Assembly (NCBI GenBank): GCA_031277165.1
Contig: JAISLT010000052.1
Location: forward strand, 1 to 53,667
Direction: 5' to 3'
Source: Spirochaetaceae bacterium
GTDB taxonomy: Bacteria; Spirochaetota; Spirochaetia; Treponematales; Breznakiellaceae
DNA: 53,667 nucleotides
Below, one piece after another: positions 40,108-49,429 of this stretch. The notes beneath the pieces are model-generated. The model was not told where the DNA came from, ran no database searches, and saw nothing but the letters and a program-made list of their open reading frames with translations. Each line of letters starts with the position of its first letter. Positions within the stretch are counted from its first letter, which is position 1. Position numbers and translations under genes: made by a program.

Positions 40108-41047
40108 CCGGTATCCCTCCCCCCAGGACAATGTCTTTGATTGTGTACTGCGGCCTTTTATTTATTGACAAATATGCCCGCCCTGTATATTCGCCTATTA
40201 ATCCAATGAAGATTAAATTTGTTCCTCCTAAAATAAGAATCAGGATCACAAGTGTTGTCCATCCTTCGATAACCTTGGAAGAAATAAAATATTCAATAAG
40301 ATAGTACAACCCCAAAAGAAATCCAGAAAATGCAATGAGCGAACCAAGAATTGAAACAATGCGAAGAGGAAAGACGGAAAAATTGGTGGCCAGTTTCATA
40401 AAAACTTTTAACGATCTTGTGAATGTATAATTACCTTTACCGAAGAACCTCTCATTGTGGTTGACGTCGACTTGGGTAACATTTCTTGTTATCGTAAAGA
40501 GAATTCCATCGACATAAGGATAGGGACCGTCGTATTTAACGATTTCCTGAACTATTTCTTGCTTCAAAAGTTTAAATGGAGAAAGATAAATATTGCTAGG
40601 TTTTCTGATAATTATATTTGCAACTTTTCCGTTAAACCAACTGCCTAGTCTTTTCCACAAGGCTTGTTTCTGTTGTGGAAACCGGGCAAAACATACATCG
40701 GCCTTCGCTTGTTCGCATGCATTTATCAATGTGGTAATATCGTGGGGGGAGTGCTGTAAATCATCATCCATAATAACCACGTATTTACCTCGGGAAATTT
40801 TAAGACCCGCCATAATAGCATTATCCTGCCCGCTATTTTTTCTTAAGTTTATTCCCACCAATTGCGGATACTGTAATATTCCTGCAAGAATGACATTCCA
40901 ACTCTGATCGGCGCTTTCATCATTGACAAGGATTGCTTCATAAATATGTCCTTTTAGAGCATCCGTTAGTTGACGAAAAAGTTCAGGTAAGATTTTTTCG
41001 CTATTATACACCGGAATTACAATGCTTATCGCCACTTCAGCAGCCAT
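40094..41047 (-). CDS. GT2 polyprenyl-phosphate glycosyltransferase (GtrB/ArnC-like)
   Basis: The 317-residue protein has a GT2 catalytic domain (SIVIPVYNSEKILPELFRQL, VNDESADQSWNV, NSGQDNAIMAGLKISRG, and the DDDLQHSP metal motif) followed by two C-terminal membrane helices. This plan is typical of enzymes that load a sugar onto polyprenyl phosphate at the cytoplasmic face, such as GtrB and ArnC. The ArnC-like features together with the neighbouring wecE-like gene suggest an amino-sugar donor, but this is inference. The start at 41047 is followed by AAEVAISIVIPV. Its stop overlaps the wecE gene. Confidence 0.82.
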   Translation of the reverse strand: MAAEVAISIVIPVYNSEKILPELFRQLTDALKGHIYEAILVNDESADQSWNVILAGILQYPQLVGINLRKNSGQDNAIMAGLKISRGKYVVIMDDDLQHSPHDITTLINACEQAKADVCFARFPQQKQALWKRLGSWFNGKVANIIIRKPSNIYLSPFKLLKQEIVQEIVKYDGPYPYVDGILFTITRNVTQVDVNHNERFFGKGNYTFTRSLKVFMKLATNFSVFPLRIVSILGSLIAFSGFLLGLYYLIEYFISSKVIEGWTTLVILILILGGTNLIFIGLIGEYTGRAYLSINKRPQYTIKDIVLGGGIPDDTI

Positions 41048-41098
41048 TACTCTTGGTTTCTCCCGTTTTCCTGACGGCGAATTCTACCCGGAGGAGCA

Positions 41099-42184
41099 TC
41101 AATTTCTTTCTTCATAGTTTTTTTCTATCCACTTTTGATAGTCGCCGCTTCGTATCTGCCCTGCCCAGTCTTGGTTTCCCAAGTACCAGTCTACGGTTCT
41201 TGAAAGCCCCTCGGTAAAATTAACATCTTGTTTCCAGCCCAGTTCTTTTTTTATTTTTGAACAATCTATGGCATACCGAAGATCGTGGCCGGGCCTATCT
41301 TTTACAAATTTAATAGTATTTCGTATCTTTTCGCTGTCCAGGTTTATTTTCCTGGCAATAATATCAATAAGGGTATGGAGCAGCCGGATGTTTTCCCATT
41401 CATTATCTCCGCCGATATTGTACCTTTGGCCGGCGCCGCCTTCGTTAAGGATTTTCAAAACCGCCCTATTGTGGTCCCCCACGTATATCCAGTCCCGGAT
41501 ATTTTTGCCGTTGCCGTATACGGGCAGGGGTTTTTCTTCAATGATATTGAGTATGGAAAGGGGAATAAATTTTTCCGGGAACTGATAGGGACCGTAATTG
41601 TTGGAACAATTAGAGATGGTAACAGGGAGGCCGTAAGTATAATAGTAAGACAGCACAAGGTGATCGCTGGCTGCCTTACTGGCCGAATAGGGGGAATGGG
41701 GATCGTAAGGACTGGTTTCCGAGAAGGAGCCGGTTGTTCCTAGTGATCCATAAACTTCATCGGTGCTTATATGGTGAAAAAGTACTTCCCTGTCCACAGT
41801 CTTATGGGGGAGCCAAAAATGCCGGGCGGTTTCCAGAAGTGTAAAAGTTCCCAGTACATTGGTTTTTATAAAATTTTCAGGACCTAGAATCGATCGGTCC
41901 ACATGGCTTTCAGCTGCAAAATGAACAACCGTATCAATATGGTATTTTATGAAAATTTGTTCAATGACACCTCTTTCGGTAATATCCCCCTTTTCAAAAA
42001 AATAACGGGTATCCAAAAACTGTTCTTGAACGTCCTTTAAGCTTGCCGGATTCCCCGCATAGGTAATTTTGTCCAGGTTTATAATTTTACCGGTAAACGC
42101 AGGTTCTTTTAAAAGGGTCCTGATAAAATTAGATCCGATAAATCCTAAACCCCCGGTAACTAGAACATTCTGTAATTTTCGCAT
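41099..42184 (-). CDS. rmlB: dTDP-glucose 4,6-dehydratase
   Basis: RmlB converts dTDP-glucose to dTDP-4-keto-6-deoxyglucose. The 361-residue SDR protein has the NAD-binding VTGGLGFIGSNFIRTLL at residues 9-25, then STDEVYGSLG with the catalytic Asp-Glu pair, then YSASKAASDH with the Tyr-x3-Lys pair. NCSNNYGPYQFPEKFIP and RDWIYVGDHNRA are family signatures. Its product feeds either rhamnose synthesis or, as the presence of wecE and absence of rmlC and rmlD here suggest, a 4-amino-4,6-dideoxy sugar. About 50 bases separate it from the GtrB-like gene. Confidence 0.95.
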   Translation of the reverse strand: MRKLQNVLVTGGLGFIGSNFIRTLLKEPAFTGKIINLDKITYAGNPASLKDVQEQFLDTRYFFEKGDITERGVIEQIFIKYHIDTVVHFAAESHVDRSILGPENFIKTNVLGTFTLLETARHFWLPHKTVDREVLFHHISTDEVYGSLGTTGSFSETSPYDPHSPYSASKAASDHLVLSYYYTYGLPVTISNCSNNYGPYQFPEKFIPLSILNIIEEKPLPVYGNGKNIRDWIYVGDHNRAVLKILNEGGAGQRYNIGGDNEWENIRLLHTLIDIIARKINLDSEKIRNTIKFVKDRPGHDLRYAIDCSKIKKELGWKQDVNFTEGLSRTVDWYLGNQDWAGQIRSGDYQKWIEKNYEERN

Positions 42185-42222
42185 ATTATTTTAGAATGCG
42201 GATCCGACCGCACAATTGTAGA

Positions 42223-43098
42223 TTATACGGCATTTGCAATAAATTTAAGATACTTCCCGTATTCGGTTTTGTAGGCCGCCGCAAGCTTTAGAAGTTCCCC
42301 GGTGGTAATCCAGCCGTTGGTATAGGCAATTTCTTCTATACAGGATACGTATAATCCCTGCCGTTTCTGTATGGTGGCGATAAAATTCGAGGCTTCCAAT
42401 AGGCCGTCGTAGGTGCCCGTATCCAGCCAGGCCATGCCCCGGCCAAGGACTTCCACGGAAAGTTTCCCCCGTTCCAGGTATTGGTTGTTCACCGCGGTAA
42501 TTTCTATTTCCCCCCTGGAAGAGGGCTCCACGGTCTTGGCTATTTCTACCACACCGGGGTCATAAAAGTAAAGGCCCGGAACGGCGTAATGGGATTTTGG
42601 ACAGGAAGGCTTTTCTTCAATGGAAACCACCCGGCCGGCGCCGTCAAAATCCACAACCCCGTAGGACGCCGGGTCTTTTACATAGTATCCAAAGACCGCC
42701 CCGCCGCCGTTTTCTGTTATACGGCAAACCGTTTCTTTTAAGGTGTCGCTGAACCCCCGGCCATAGAAGATGTTGTCCCCCAGAACCAGGGCGCAGGAAT
42801 CGCCGGCAATAAACTGTTCCCCCACTATAAAGGCGTCCGCCAGGCCCCGGGGTGTGTCCTGGATCGCATATTCAAAGTGCATCCCAAGAAAAGCCCCGGT
42901 TCCGAATAGTTCCCTAAAGAGGGGTATATCCCTGGGGCTTGAAATAATCAGAACCTCCCGGATTCCCGCCAGCATTAAAACAGAAAGGGGATAGTATATC
43001 ATCGGCTTATCGTAGAGCGGAAGTATTTGCTTGGAAACTGATTTTGTCAGGGGATAAAGCCTGGTGCCCGATCCGCCCGCCAGGATAATTCCCTTCAT
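42223..43098 (-). CDS. rmlA: glucose-1-phosphate thymidylyltransferase
   Basis: RmlA makes dTDP-glucose from glucose 1-phosphate and dTTP. The 291-residue protein starts [20 protein letters not shown] (residues 1-20), the nucleotide-binding signature, followed by [30 protein letters not shown] and [20 protein letters not shown] are further family signatures. The ATG overlaps the stop of the upstream GT2 gene and an AAGGA lies nine bases before it. rmlB follows in the same direction; between them is a small hairpin (TGCGG-ATCCGA-CCGCA, about 42198-42213). Confidence 0.95.
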   Translation of the reverse strand: MKGIILAGGSGTRLYPLTKSVSKQILPLYDKPMIYYPLSVLMLAGIREVLIISSPRDIPLFRELFGTGAFLGMHFEYAIQDTPRGLADAFIVGEQFIAGDSCALVLGDNIFYGRGFSDTLKETVCRITENGGGAVFGYYVKDPASYGVVDFDGAGRVVSIEEKPSCPKSHYAVPGLYFYDPGVVEIAKTVEPSSRGEIEITAVNNQYLERGKLSVEVLGRGMAWLDTGTYDGLLEASNFIATIQKRQGLYVSCIEEIAYTNGWITTGELLKLAAAYKTEYGKYLKFIANAV

Positions 43099-44054
43099 AC
43101 AGAAACGTCCTTTTTATATTCGATGGTACGAACCCGTTTTTGAATATCCTCCAGTATTTTTCTGTTGGCCGAAATTAAATCCGCAATGAACCCGATTATG
43201 ATCGTTTGAATGCCTATCAAAATAAAAGTGGCCGCCAAAATAAGGGACGGGGTATGATAATTCTTGTCCCCGGATATATATAATATAAGGAACCGCAGGT
43301 CAATGGCCAGCCCCGCCGCCAGAAAGGTAAACCCGGTAAAAAGAAAGGTCTTAAGGGGTTTGTACATCAAAAAAGAACGGAAGATTACCCCCGCGGACCG
43401 GATCATATAGGCCCACATGTTTTTAAAGAGCCTTGATTTACGGGTTTCCGGATTGGTCTTTACCGGCACCGACGTAATGGCCATTTTATGATGCCCTGCC
43501 TGGATAATGGTCTCAAGGGTGTAGGTATATTCGTTGATGACATTTAACTGGATCGCCGCTTCTCGTGAGTATGCACGGAATCCGCTTGGGGCGTCGGGGA
43601 TTTTTGTATTTGAAGCGACCCGGACAACCCAGCTTCCCAGGCGTTGAAATTTCTTTTTCTTCCATGAAAAATGTCCGGTATCGTCAATGGGCCGCTCGCC
43701 AATGACAATATCCGCCCTTTCCTCCAATATGGGCCTTACAAGCCGTTCTATGCCGTCGCCGGAGTATTGGTTGTCCGCGTCGGTGTTTACGATAATATCC
43801 GCCCCAAGCCTTAGACAGGCGTCTATGCCGGCCCTGAATGCGTAGGCCAGCCCCCGGTTTATTCTAAAGTTGACAATGTGGTGTATTCCCAGTCCTCGGG
43901 CCGTTTCGACGGTACCGTCGGTACTGCCGTCGTTAATAATAAGATACTCTATGGTATCTATCCCCTCGATATTCTTTGGCAGATCCCGAAAGGTAAGGGG
44001 AAGGGTTTCTTCTTCGTTATAGCAGGGAATTTGAATGATTAGCTTTAAAGACAT
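43095..44054 (-). CDS. GT2 polyprenyl-phosphate glycosyltransferase (dolichol-phosphate mannosyltransferase-like)
   Basis: The 319-residue protein has a GT2 domain ([41 protein letters not shown]) followed by two C-terminal membrane helices and a basic tail ([12 protein letters not shown]). It probably loads a sugar onto polyprenyl phosphate. It is clearly distinct from the GtrB-like enzyme at 40094-41047 and is in tandem with a second GtrA gene whose end it overlaps by 38 bases. It therefore seems to be the donor synthase for a second Gtr-type set (43095-46105). Confidence 0.85.
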   Translation of the reverse strand: MSLKLIIQIPCYNEEETLPLTFRDLPKNIEGIDTIEYLIINDGSTDGTVETARGLGIHHIVNFRINRGLAYAFRAGIDACLRLGADIIVNTDADNQYSGDGIERLVRPILEERADIVIGERPIDDTGHFSWKKKKFQRLGSWVVRVASNTKIPDAPSGFRAYSREAAIQLNVINEYTYTLETIIQAGHHKMAITSVPVKTNPETRKSRLFKNMWAYMIRSAGVIFRSFLMYKPLKTFLFTGFTFLAAGLAIDLRFLILYISGDKNYHTPSLILAATFILIGIQTIIIGFIADLISANRKILEDIQKRVRTIEYKKDVSV

Positions 44055-44427
44055 GGAATTTACCGAATATATAATTAAGAATAACCACCGCCAGGGTAGT
44101 TATTATTTTCCCAATTCTGGGATCAAGGACCATATTTAAAGCAATAAGCCCAAAAAAATCCACCAGCATGGTAAAGCCCCTGGTGATGGTAAAACGGAGG
44201 ATCTCCATAAGAAGCCCGCCGGGCGTATCGCATCGGCTTTTAAAGACAAAAAATTTATTAGCCAGATATGCCAATATCTTCGTGGTAATTAACGCCGCGG
44301 CATTGGCAATTCTAAAATCAACGCCGGTATATACAAGCCCCTGGAAGACCCCGATATTCCAGATGCTGGTTAGTATGCCCCACAGAAGATAATTAAACAC
44401 TTCTCTGGTAAGGATTTTTTTAAGCAA
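44017..44427 (-). CDS. GtrA-family membrane protein, second copy
   Basis: The protein has four membrane helices and GtrA-type motifs ([44 protein letters not shown]). A TTG at 44427, overlapping the stop of the upstream membrane-protein gene by eight bases, gives a normal-length 136-residue product; the frame stays open to 44472, which would add 15 atypical residues. It would flip the polyprenyl-linked sugar made by the GT2 enzyme downstream, whose gene overlaps its 3' end. Confidence 0.8.
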   Translation of the reverse strand: MLKKILTREVFNYLLWGILTSIWNIGVFQGLVYTGVDFRIANAAALITTKILAYLANKFFVFKSRCDTPGGLLMEILRFTITRGFTMLVDFFGLIALNMVLDPRIGKIITTLAVVILNYIFGKFHVFKANHSNSLL

Positions 44428-46105
44428 GATTGGTTTTCTTTGACAGTAAAGCAAGCGATAAAGGAAGGACAATGACAGCGTTAAATTGAAAATACCGCAG
44501 ATCAGAGGCGCTTAAGAGCATCATGGTAGAAAAGGTATAAAAGATCACCGGTAGAACCAGGATCAGCGATTTTACGCCGGTCCGGTACAGCCCAAAGAGC
44601 CCTGCCATAATAAGGATAAGCACATGCCAGCCGTTTCTTGCCAAAAGCCATCCTGCCGGAAGTATCGCGGTGACGGCGTTGTCGAAGAAAACCGAAAGGT
44701 ACATGGCGGTTTTTTTTACCGGATTTGTCTCCCGTTCCAGATCCCTCTTCCAGGGGGCGCTGATAAAACTGTTTTCCGGTGTAAAAAGTTCCCATACAAA
44801 GGCGCTGTGGTTGCGAAAGGCTTGAAAAGAATTATAGGGGTCGGCAAGAATAGTACCGGTAATCATGCTAACAAATTGGGCCTTGGGGATGGCGGCTATT
44901 ATCCTGGAGCCGTCAAATTTGCTTTTTGCCGACGAAAAATTTCCCAGTTCATATTTTTCCGTCCACCCCGACTCTTTATCAAAGTCCGAAAGAAATTTTC
45001 TGGCGTCCTGTGGAAGCGCATCGGGGTTTTTGATAAAAACATCGCACATGATTGTCATGGGTACACCCACCGTTTCGGTGTAAGTGTTATTCGGATATTC
45101 CACCTGTAGGGCGGAGTACAGGGGCAGGCGGACCAGCAGCACAAAGAGAAGGCTTGCCGGCACAATCAGGAACGTCCGGGGATTTTTTTTTGCATAAAAG
45201 AGCAGCAGTAAAAAACCAAGCGGAATGGTAAATAGGATTCCGTTGTGCCGTACCAGGCTTAAAAGGGCAATGCAAAGGGAGATTTTTAGGGTGTTTCTAA
45301 AGGATTCAAGCCATTTGCCGCCGGAAAAATATATATTAATAAGGGAAGTAACTGTAAAGACCATAACGATGGTAAAGACCGTATCTTTATAGGCAAACAT
45401 AAGAATGTTTTTTACCATGGGGTTTAGCGCAAAAAACAAGGTCATACAGACCTGCACAATCCGGGGAAATCCCCAGGCTTCCATGACGGCGGTTAAGATC
45501 CCCAGCGAAATACTAAAGATGGTAATCTGGCAAAAGATAATAAACCCATAGTGGTTGATTATTCTGGTTAAGAGCCACATCAAAAAGGTGTGTATTGCCG
45601 GGTGCCAATCATTAAAGGAAAAACTTTGAATTTGCCGCCATTGGGATTCATTGTCGGTGGTAATGCCTCCTGGAAAATTTATCAGAAATAGAATAAAAAA
45701 GGAAGTAAAACAAAAAATAAACACACAGAAGAATGTTTCCGGTTTAAGGGACTGCTTTTCCTCTTGTACCCGAAAACAAAGCTCCTTGGTTTTTATGCAC
45801 CATAACTGCAGCAGCAGATAAAAAATAACAAACAGAAAGAAGGAGCTGATTATCGATTTAGCTGTTCTGACGGGATCGGCAAAAACCGGACTATTCATAA
45901 AATAAACGGTTAAGGTACAATAAAGGGCCGTTAAGGCCAGATACACCCGCAGGGCTCCCCTGGGTCCTGCCGCGGTATTGTTAAAGGAAGTGCGCAAAAG
46001 CCCCAGGCGGGCTGCGCCGGCCATGAGGAGACCCCGGAGGCTGCTAAAATCTTCTCGTATGCGGTTTGCCGTCTGTTTAAAAAATAACGGTTTTAAAAAA
46101 TTCAT
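44420..46105 (-). CDS. multi-pass membrane protein, probable GT-C-type glycosyltransferase
   Basis: The ~561-residue protein has about 12 hydrophobic segments. An early loop carries NFPGGITTDNESQWRQIQSF and NDWHPAIHTFLMW, an arrangement recalling DUF6020-type membrane proteins and GT-C enzymes, whose catalytic acidic residue sits in the first large extracytoplasmic loop. A soluble insertion between later helices (FIKNPDALPQDARKFLSDFD) faces one side of the membrane. The ATG at 46105 overlaps the TGA of the upstream glycosyltransferase (ATGA). It is linked to a gtrA and a GT2 gene and is the likely acceptor-specific member of this set. Confidence 0.62.
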   Translation of the reverse strand: MNFLKPLFFKQTANRIREDFSSLRGLLMAGAARLGLLRTSFNNTAAGPRGALRVYLALTALYCTLTVYFMNSPVFADPVRTAKSIISSFFLFVIFYLLLQLWCIKTKELCFRVQEEKQSLKPETFFCVFIFCFTSFFILFLINFPGGITTDNESQWRQIQSFSFNDWHPAIHTFLMWLLTRIINHYGFIIFCQITIFSISLGILTAVMEAWGFPRIVQVCMTLFFALNPMVKNILMFAYKDTVFTIVMVFTVTSLINIYFSGGKWLESFRNTLKISLCIALLSLVRHNGILFTIPLGFLLLLFYAKKNPRTFLIVPASLLFVLLVRLPLYSALQVEYPNNTYTETVGVPMTIMCDVFIKNPDALPQDARKFLSDFDKESGWTEKYELGNFSSAKSKFDGSRIIAAIPKAQFVSMITGTILADPYNSFQAFRNHSAFVWELFTPENSFISAPWKRDLERETNPVKKTAMYLSVFFDNAVTAILPAGWLLARNGWHVLILIMAGLFGLYRTGVKSLILVLPVIFYTFSTMMLLSASDLRYFQFNAVIVLPLSLALLSKKTNLA

Positions 46106-47319
46106 GCGCTTCTCCACTCCATGCCGGTTTGGATACATTGTTCGTAGCGTTCTATCCAATCAAAATAAAAATGTGCGGCCCGTTCTTTGCACAGCCGGCG
46201 GATCCTTTGGTACTGTCCGGGATTTTCTATGCAGCCTTCAATTTTGCCGGCAATTTCTTTTGGGTTCCCCAGGGTAAAGAGCAATTCCCGGTACTGTAAA
46301 ATTTCGGTGACCCCCCCCACGGCGGATGCAATGACGGGACACCCCGTGTGCAGCGCCTCGGTTATCACGTTCCCAAAGGCGTCGTACAGGGTGGGGTATA
46401 CAAACAGGTCGTATTTTTTAAAGTACGGCAGGGGATTCCGGTATCCCTCAAATGAAAGCAGGTCCTGAATCCCTAGTTTTTGGGCCAATCTGCGGGCTCC
46501 CTCGGCATCTTCAAGCCTGCCGAGCAGGTAATAGTGAAGTTCCCCGTAACCCCGGGCCTTTAAGATCGCCGCGGCCTGTAAAAGGTCAAACAACCCCTTG
46601 TCCGCCGACAGAACCCCGGTATAAACAATATTTGCCACACCCCGGGAATTGTTTGTATCTTTATACTCCCCGGTACAACCGGGGGGACCGATATGATTAT
46701 GAATTACCGCCGTTTTTGCTTCGGCGTAAGCGGTCCGTTTTAAAAAAGAACTTTTATCGGAGTTGTTAAGGAAAGTTATGCGGTTTGCATATTTGGCGGC
46801 TTTTTTTTCCCTGGACCGTTCCAGTTGTTCGTACAGCAGCGACCGGACCTTTCGTCTTAGATCCATGTGCCCATGGCGCCTTAAAATATGGGCCCGGTCA
46901 ACATCGCTGCACCGGACACCGTAGAGCAGCTTGGTCTTTAGCGCTTTTTTTAAATATACCGCGGCGTTAAGGTGGGTGTCCCCAAAATTGACAATGTAAT
47001 CAACAAACCAAGAATCTGCTTCGCTGGGCAGGAAATCAGGGGGACTATATTGTTCCTGTAAAGAACGGATCGTTTCTTTTAAGGACGCAATATTTTTTTT
47101 TAGGTACTGTTTAAATAAATACGAAGCCGGGGGAAATCTGCCGCCATACCGCAGGGGTATTTCGATCTTTGTAAAATAAGACGGAATATAATCCAGGAAG
47201 GCGTTAAAAAGCACCAGGACCCTGTGTCCCCTGGCGGCAAAGCCCTCGAGCAGTTCAAGATACTTCCTGTTGCCTCCGGTTCGAATATGATTCAGCATAT
47301 AAAGCCCCAGGATAGTCAC
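46102..47319 (-). CDS. GT4-family glycosyltransferase
   Basis: The 405-residue protein is a GT-B glycosyltransferase. The N-terminal half starts ILGLYMLNHIRTGGNRKYLE, a typical acceptor-side opening with a glycine-rich turn. The C-terminal half has IVYTGVLSADKGLFDLLQAA, LFVYPTLYDAFGNVITEALH (retaining Glu-x7-Glu-like motif) and CPVIASAVGGVTEIL. The gene overlaps its neighbours on both sides by four bases, so it belongs to a tightly coupled run. It adds a sugar to the growing chain on the cytoplasmic side; the sugar is unknown. Confidence 0.82.
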   Translation of the reverse strand: MTILGLYMLNHIRTGGNRKYLELLEGFAARGHRVLVLFNAFLDYIPSYFTKIEIPLRYGGRFPPASYLFKQYLKKNIASLKETIRSLQEQYSPPDFLPSEADSWFVDYIVNFGDTHLNAAVYLKKALKTKLLYGVRCSDVDRAHILRRHGHMDLRRKVRSLLYEQLERSREKKAAKYANRITFLNNSDKSSFLKRTAYAEAKTAVIHNHIGPPGCTGEYKDTNNSRGVANIVYTGVLSADKGLFDLLQAAAILKARGYGELHYYLLGRLEDAEGARRLAQKLGIQDLLSFEGYRNPLPYFKKYDLFVYPTLYDAFGNVITEALHTGCPVIASAVGGVTEILQYRELLFTLGNPKEIAGKIEGCIENPGQYQRIRRLCKERAAHFYFDWIERYEQCIQTGMEWRSA

Positions 47320-48149
47320 CGGAAAAGAAACCTTTTAAGGGCCCAGACGGATTTTTCGGCAAGGCGGTGAATAGCATGAAGAAAAACAGAAAAATAACCG
47401 GCCGCAGAAACGGGGACAATATAAATATATTCCCGTTTTTTTACTCCTCCAAAGGCAAGCTTAAATTGGGCAATGGCAAGTTTTTCCCGGTCGGTATGGC
47501 CGCCGTATACGCCGCCGTAATCGTAAAACAAAATTCCCCGGTTTTTAAAATACAGCATGTCATCCCAGTGCAGCAGGCGGTTGGCCCGGCCCGTAAGGTT
47601 TCGGGACTCCTGATCTTCCCGGTCCCTAAAATGGGATGCGGACTGGTGAAGCCGGGCTATGCCGTCCGAGACGATATAGGCATGCATCACCACCGGCTGG
47701 GAATCCTTGGCCGCACAGCGAATGTACAATGCACCGGCACTGCAAAATTGATCGAATTCACCGGGGTCAACCGGGGTCCTTCGCTTGGAAGCGGCAAAAC
47801 CATTAAAGAATTCAACATACTGTAGTAATTTTCTTTTGTTTTCTTTGTCCATGCCCGCCTCGCCGTGCTGTTCCTGCGGTTCAAAAAAGGTAAAACAGTC
47901 AATGCCATCCCTGCCCTGGGCGCGGTTAATTTCGTACCGGGTGTTCTTGTGTATACGGGAAAATAATTCCTCCTGGGGTTTAGACAGATCCGTCACAAGG
48001 GTGTATTTTTCTTCTACCGAAAAAGCGTTTTTTGCTACCGTGGGAACAAAGCGGCAGCGCAGGACATCAACTTTTTTTGCGGGCTTTTCCAAGGGATCAT
48101 ACCAAAGTTCCGCAACCTTGAATCCCCCCTTGGTACGGTAAAAAATCAT
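47316..48149 (-). CDS. FemAB/GNAT-like acyltransferase
   Basis: The 277-residue protein resembles the FemAB-like branch of the GNAT fold. RIHKNTRYEINRAQGRDGID and the later LLHWDDMLYFKNRGILFYDY segment, followed by AIAQFKLAFGG, are characteristic of these proteins, which acylate amino groups on sugars or peptidoglycan. A C-terminal hydrophobic/basic stretch (YFSVFLHAIHRLAEKSVWAL) may touch the membrane. Next to the NDP-sugar dehydrogenase and with wecE nearby, an amino-sugar acylation role is plausible but not shown. Confidence 0.68.
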   Translation of the reverse strand: MIFYRTKGGFKVAELWYDPLEKPAKKVDVLRCRFVPTVAKNAFSVEEKYTLVTDLSKPQEELFSRIHKNTRYEINRAQGRDGIDCFTFFEPQEQHGEAGMDKENKRKLLQYVEFFNGFAASKRRTPVDPGEFDQFCSAGALYIRCAAKDSQPVVMHAYIVSDGIARLHQSASHFRDREDQESRNLTGRANRLLHWDDMLYFKNRGILFYDYGGVYGGHTDREKLAIAQFKLAFGGVKKREYIYIVPVSAAGYFSVFLHAIHRLAEKSVWALKRFLFR

Positions 48150-48151
48150 GG

Positions 48152-49429
48152 CTAGAGACGGCGATCCGCCATGGCCTTAGGGTAAAAACCCTTTACATCG
48201 TAGACCACTCCGTGGGGAACAAGAAAATCCCTGGGATTAAGGGGCTGGAATTGGGAGTGGGCCACGGCCAAAATAAAAGCCTGGTAAGAACCGGAGGGCT
48301 TAGGCAGTGCCGCAAGAAGCTCAATGCCGTATTCTGACTTTACTTCCTCCGGCACGGCCCAGGGATCGTATATATCAACACTGCATCCGTATCCGGCCAA
48401 TTCGCGGACAATGTCCACAACCCGGGTGTTTCGCGTGTCAGGACAATTCTCTTTAAAGGTAATTCCCATGACAAGAATTTTGGCAGTCCCCACGGTAATT
48501 CCGTTCTTGATCATCGCCTTAATAAGATCCGAAGCGATGTAAAGGCCCATATTACTGTTGATTCGCCTGCCCGCCAGGATAAGTTCCGGGTAATACCCCA
48601 GTTCCTGGGCTTTGTGGGTTAAATAGTACGGATCCACCCCAATACAATGACCCCCCACCAGCCCCGGTTTAAAGGGAAGAAAGTTCCACTTGGTGCCCGC
48701 CGCTTCCAGTACTTCCAGGGTGTCCAGGTTCATCCGGGCAAAGATCATGGAAAGCTCGTTCATAATAGCTATGTTTAGATCCCGCTGGGTATTTTCAATT
48801 ACCTTTGCGGCTTCGGCAACTTTGATGGAAGAAGCCCGATAGGTTCCCGCGGTAATAACAGAAGCATAAATCGAGTCAATATACGCGGCGGTTTCTTCGG
48901 TGCCGCCGCTGGTGATTTTTAGGATCTTATCCACCGTGCGGTTCTTGTCCCCCGGAACAACCCGCTCGGGACTGTAACCGGCAAAAAAATCTTTGTTATA
49001 AGAAAGGCCGCTTTCTTTTTCCAGGATGGGAATACACGCCTCTTCCGTACAGCCCGGATAAACCGTGGATTCGTAGACCACCACGGAATTCCGTTTTAGC
49101 GCCCGGCCCGCCGTTTCGGAGGCGCTCCGCAGCGGTTCCAGGTCAGGGATGACGCCGGATTTAACCGGCGTGGGGACGGCGATAATATAAAAGTCCCTGT
49201 CCTTAATATCCTGCGGGTCGCTGGTAAAGGACAGTTCCTTTCTCCCGGCCCTAAGCTCGCCATTTTCGATTTCCTTGGATTTATCATGGCCCGCTTTGAG
49301 TTCCTCCACCCGCCGGGTGTTCATGTCAAAACCCGTCACCCGGTAACGGCGGGAAAAAACAAGGGCCAGGGGCAGCCCCACATAGCCAAGGCCAATAACG
49401 GCTATTGAAGGGTTGGGGGGAAAGATCAT
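48152..49429 (-). CDS. UDP-N-acetylhexosamine dehydrogenase (WbpO/TviB-like)
   Basis: The 425-residue protein is a nucleotide-sugar dehydrogenase with three UDPG/MGDP domains. The N-terminal NAD site is IAVIGLGYVGLPLALVFSRR. YSPERVVPGDKN and GGHCIGVDPYYLTHKAQELG resemble the WbpO/TviB group, which oxidises UDP-GlcNAc or UDP-GalNAc to the uronic acid, rather than UDP-glucose dehydrogenases. The catalytic Cys lies in GGHCIGVDP. It would give an acidic amino-sugar for the surface glycan. The ATG overlaps the stop of the GINT1-like gene. Confidence 0.88.
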   Translation of the reverse strand: MIFPPNPSIAVIGLGYVGLPLALVFSRRYRVTGFDMNTRRVEELKAGHDKSKEIENGELRAGRKELSFTSDPQDIKDRDFYIIAVPTPVKSGVIPDLEPLRSASETAGRALKRNSVVVYESTVYPGCTEEACIPILEKESGLSYNKDFFAGYSPERVVPGDKNRTVDKILKITSGGTEETAAYIDSIYASVITAGTYRASSIKVAEAAKVIENTQRDLNIAIMNELSMIFARMNLDTLEVLEAAGTKWNFLPFKPGLVGGHCIGVDPYYLTHKAQELGYYPELILAGRRINSNMGLYIASDLIKAMIKNGITVGTAKILVMGITFKENCPDTRNTRVVDIVRELAGYGCSVDIYDPWAVPEEVKSEYGIELLAALPKPSGSYQAFILAVAHSQFQPLNPRDFLVPHGVVYDVKGFYPKAMADRRL

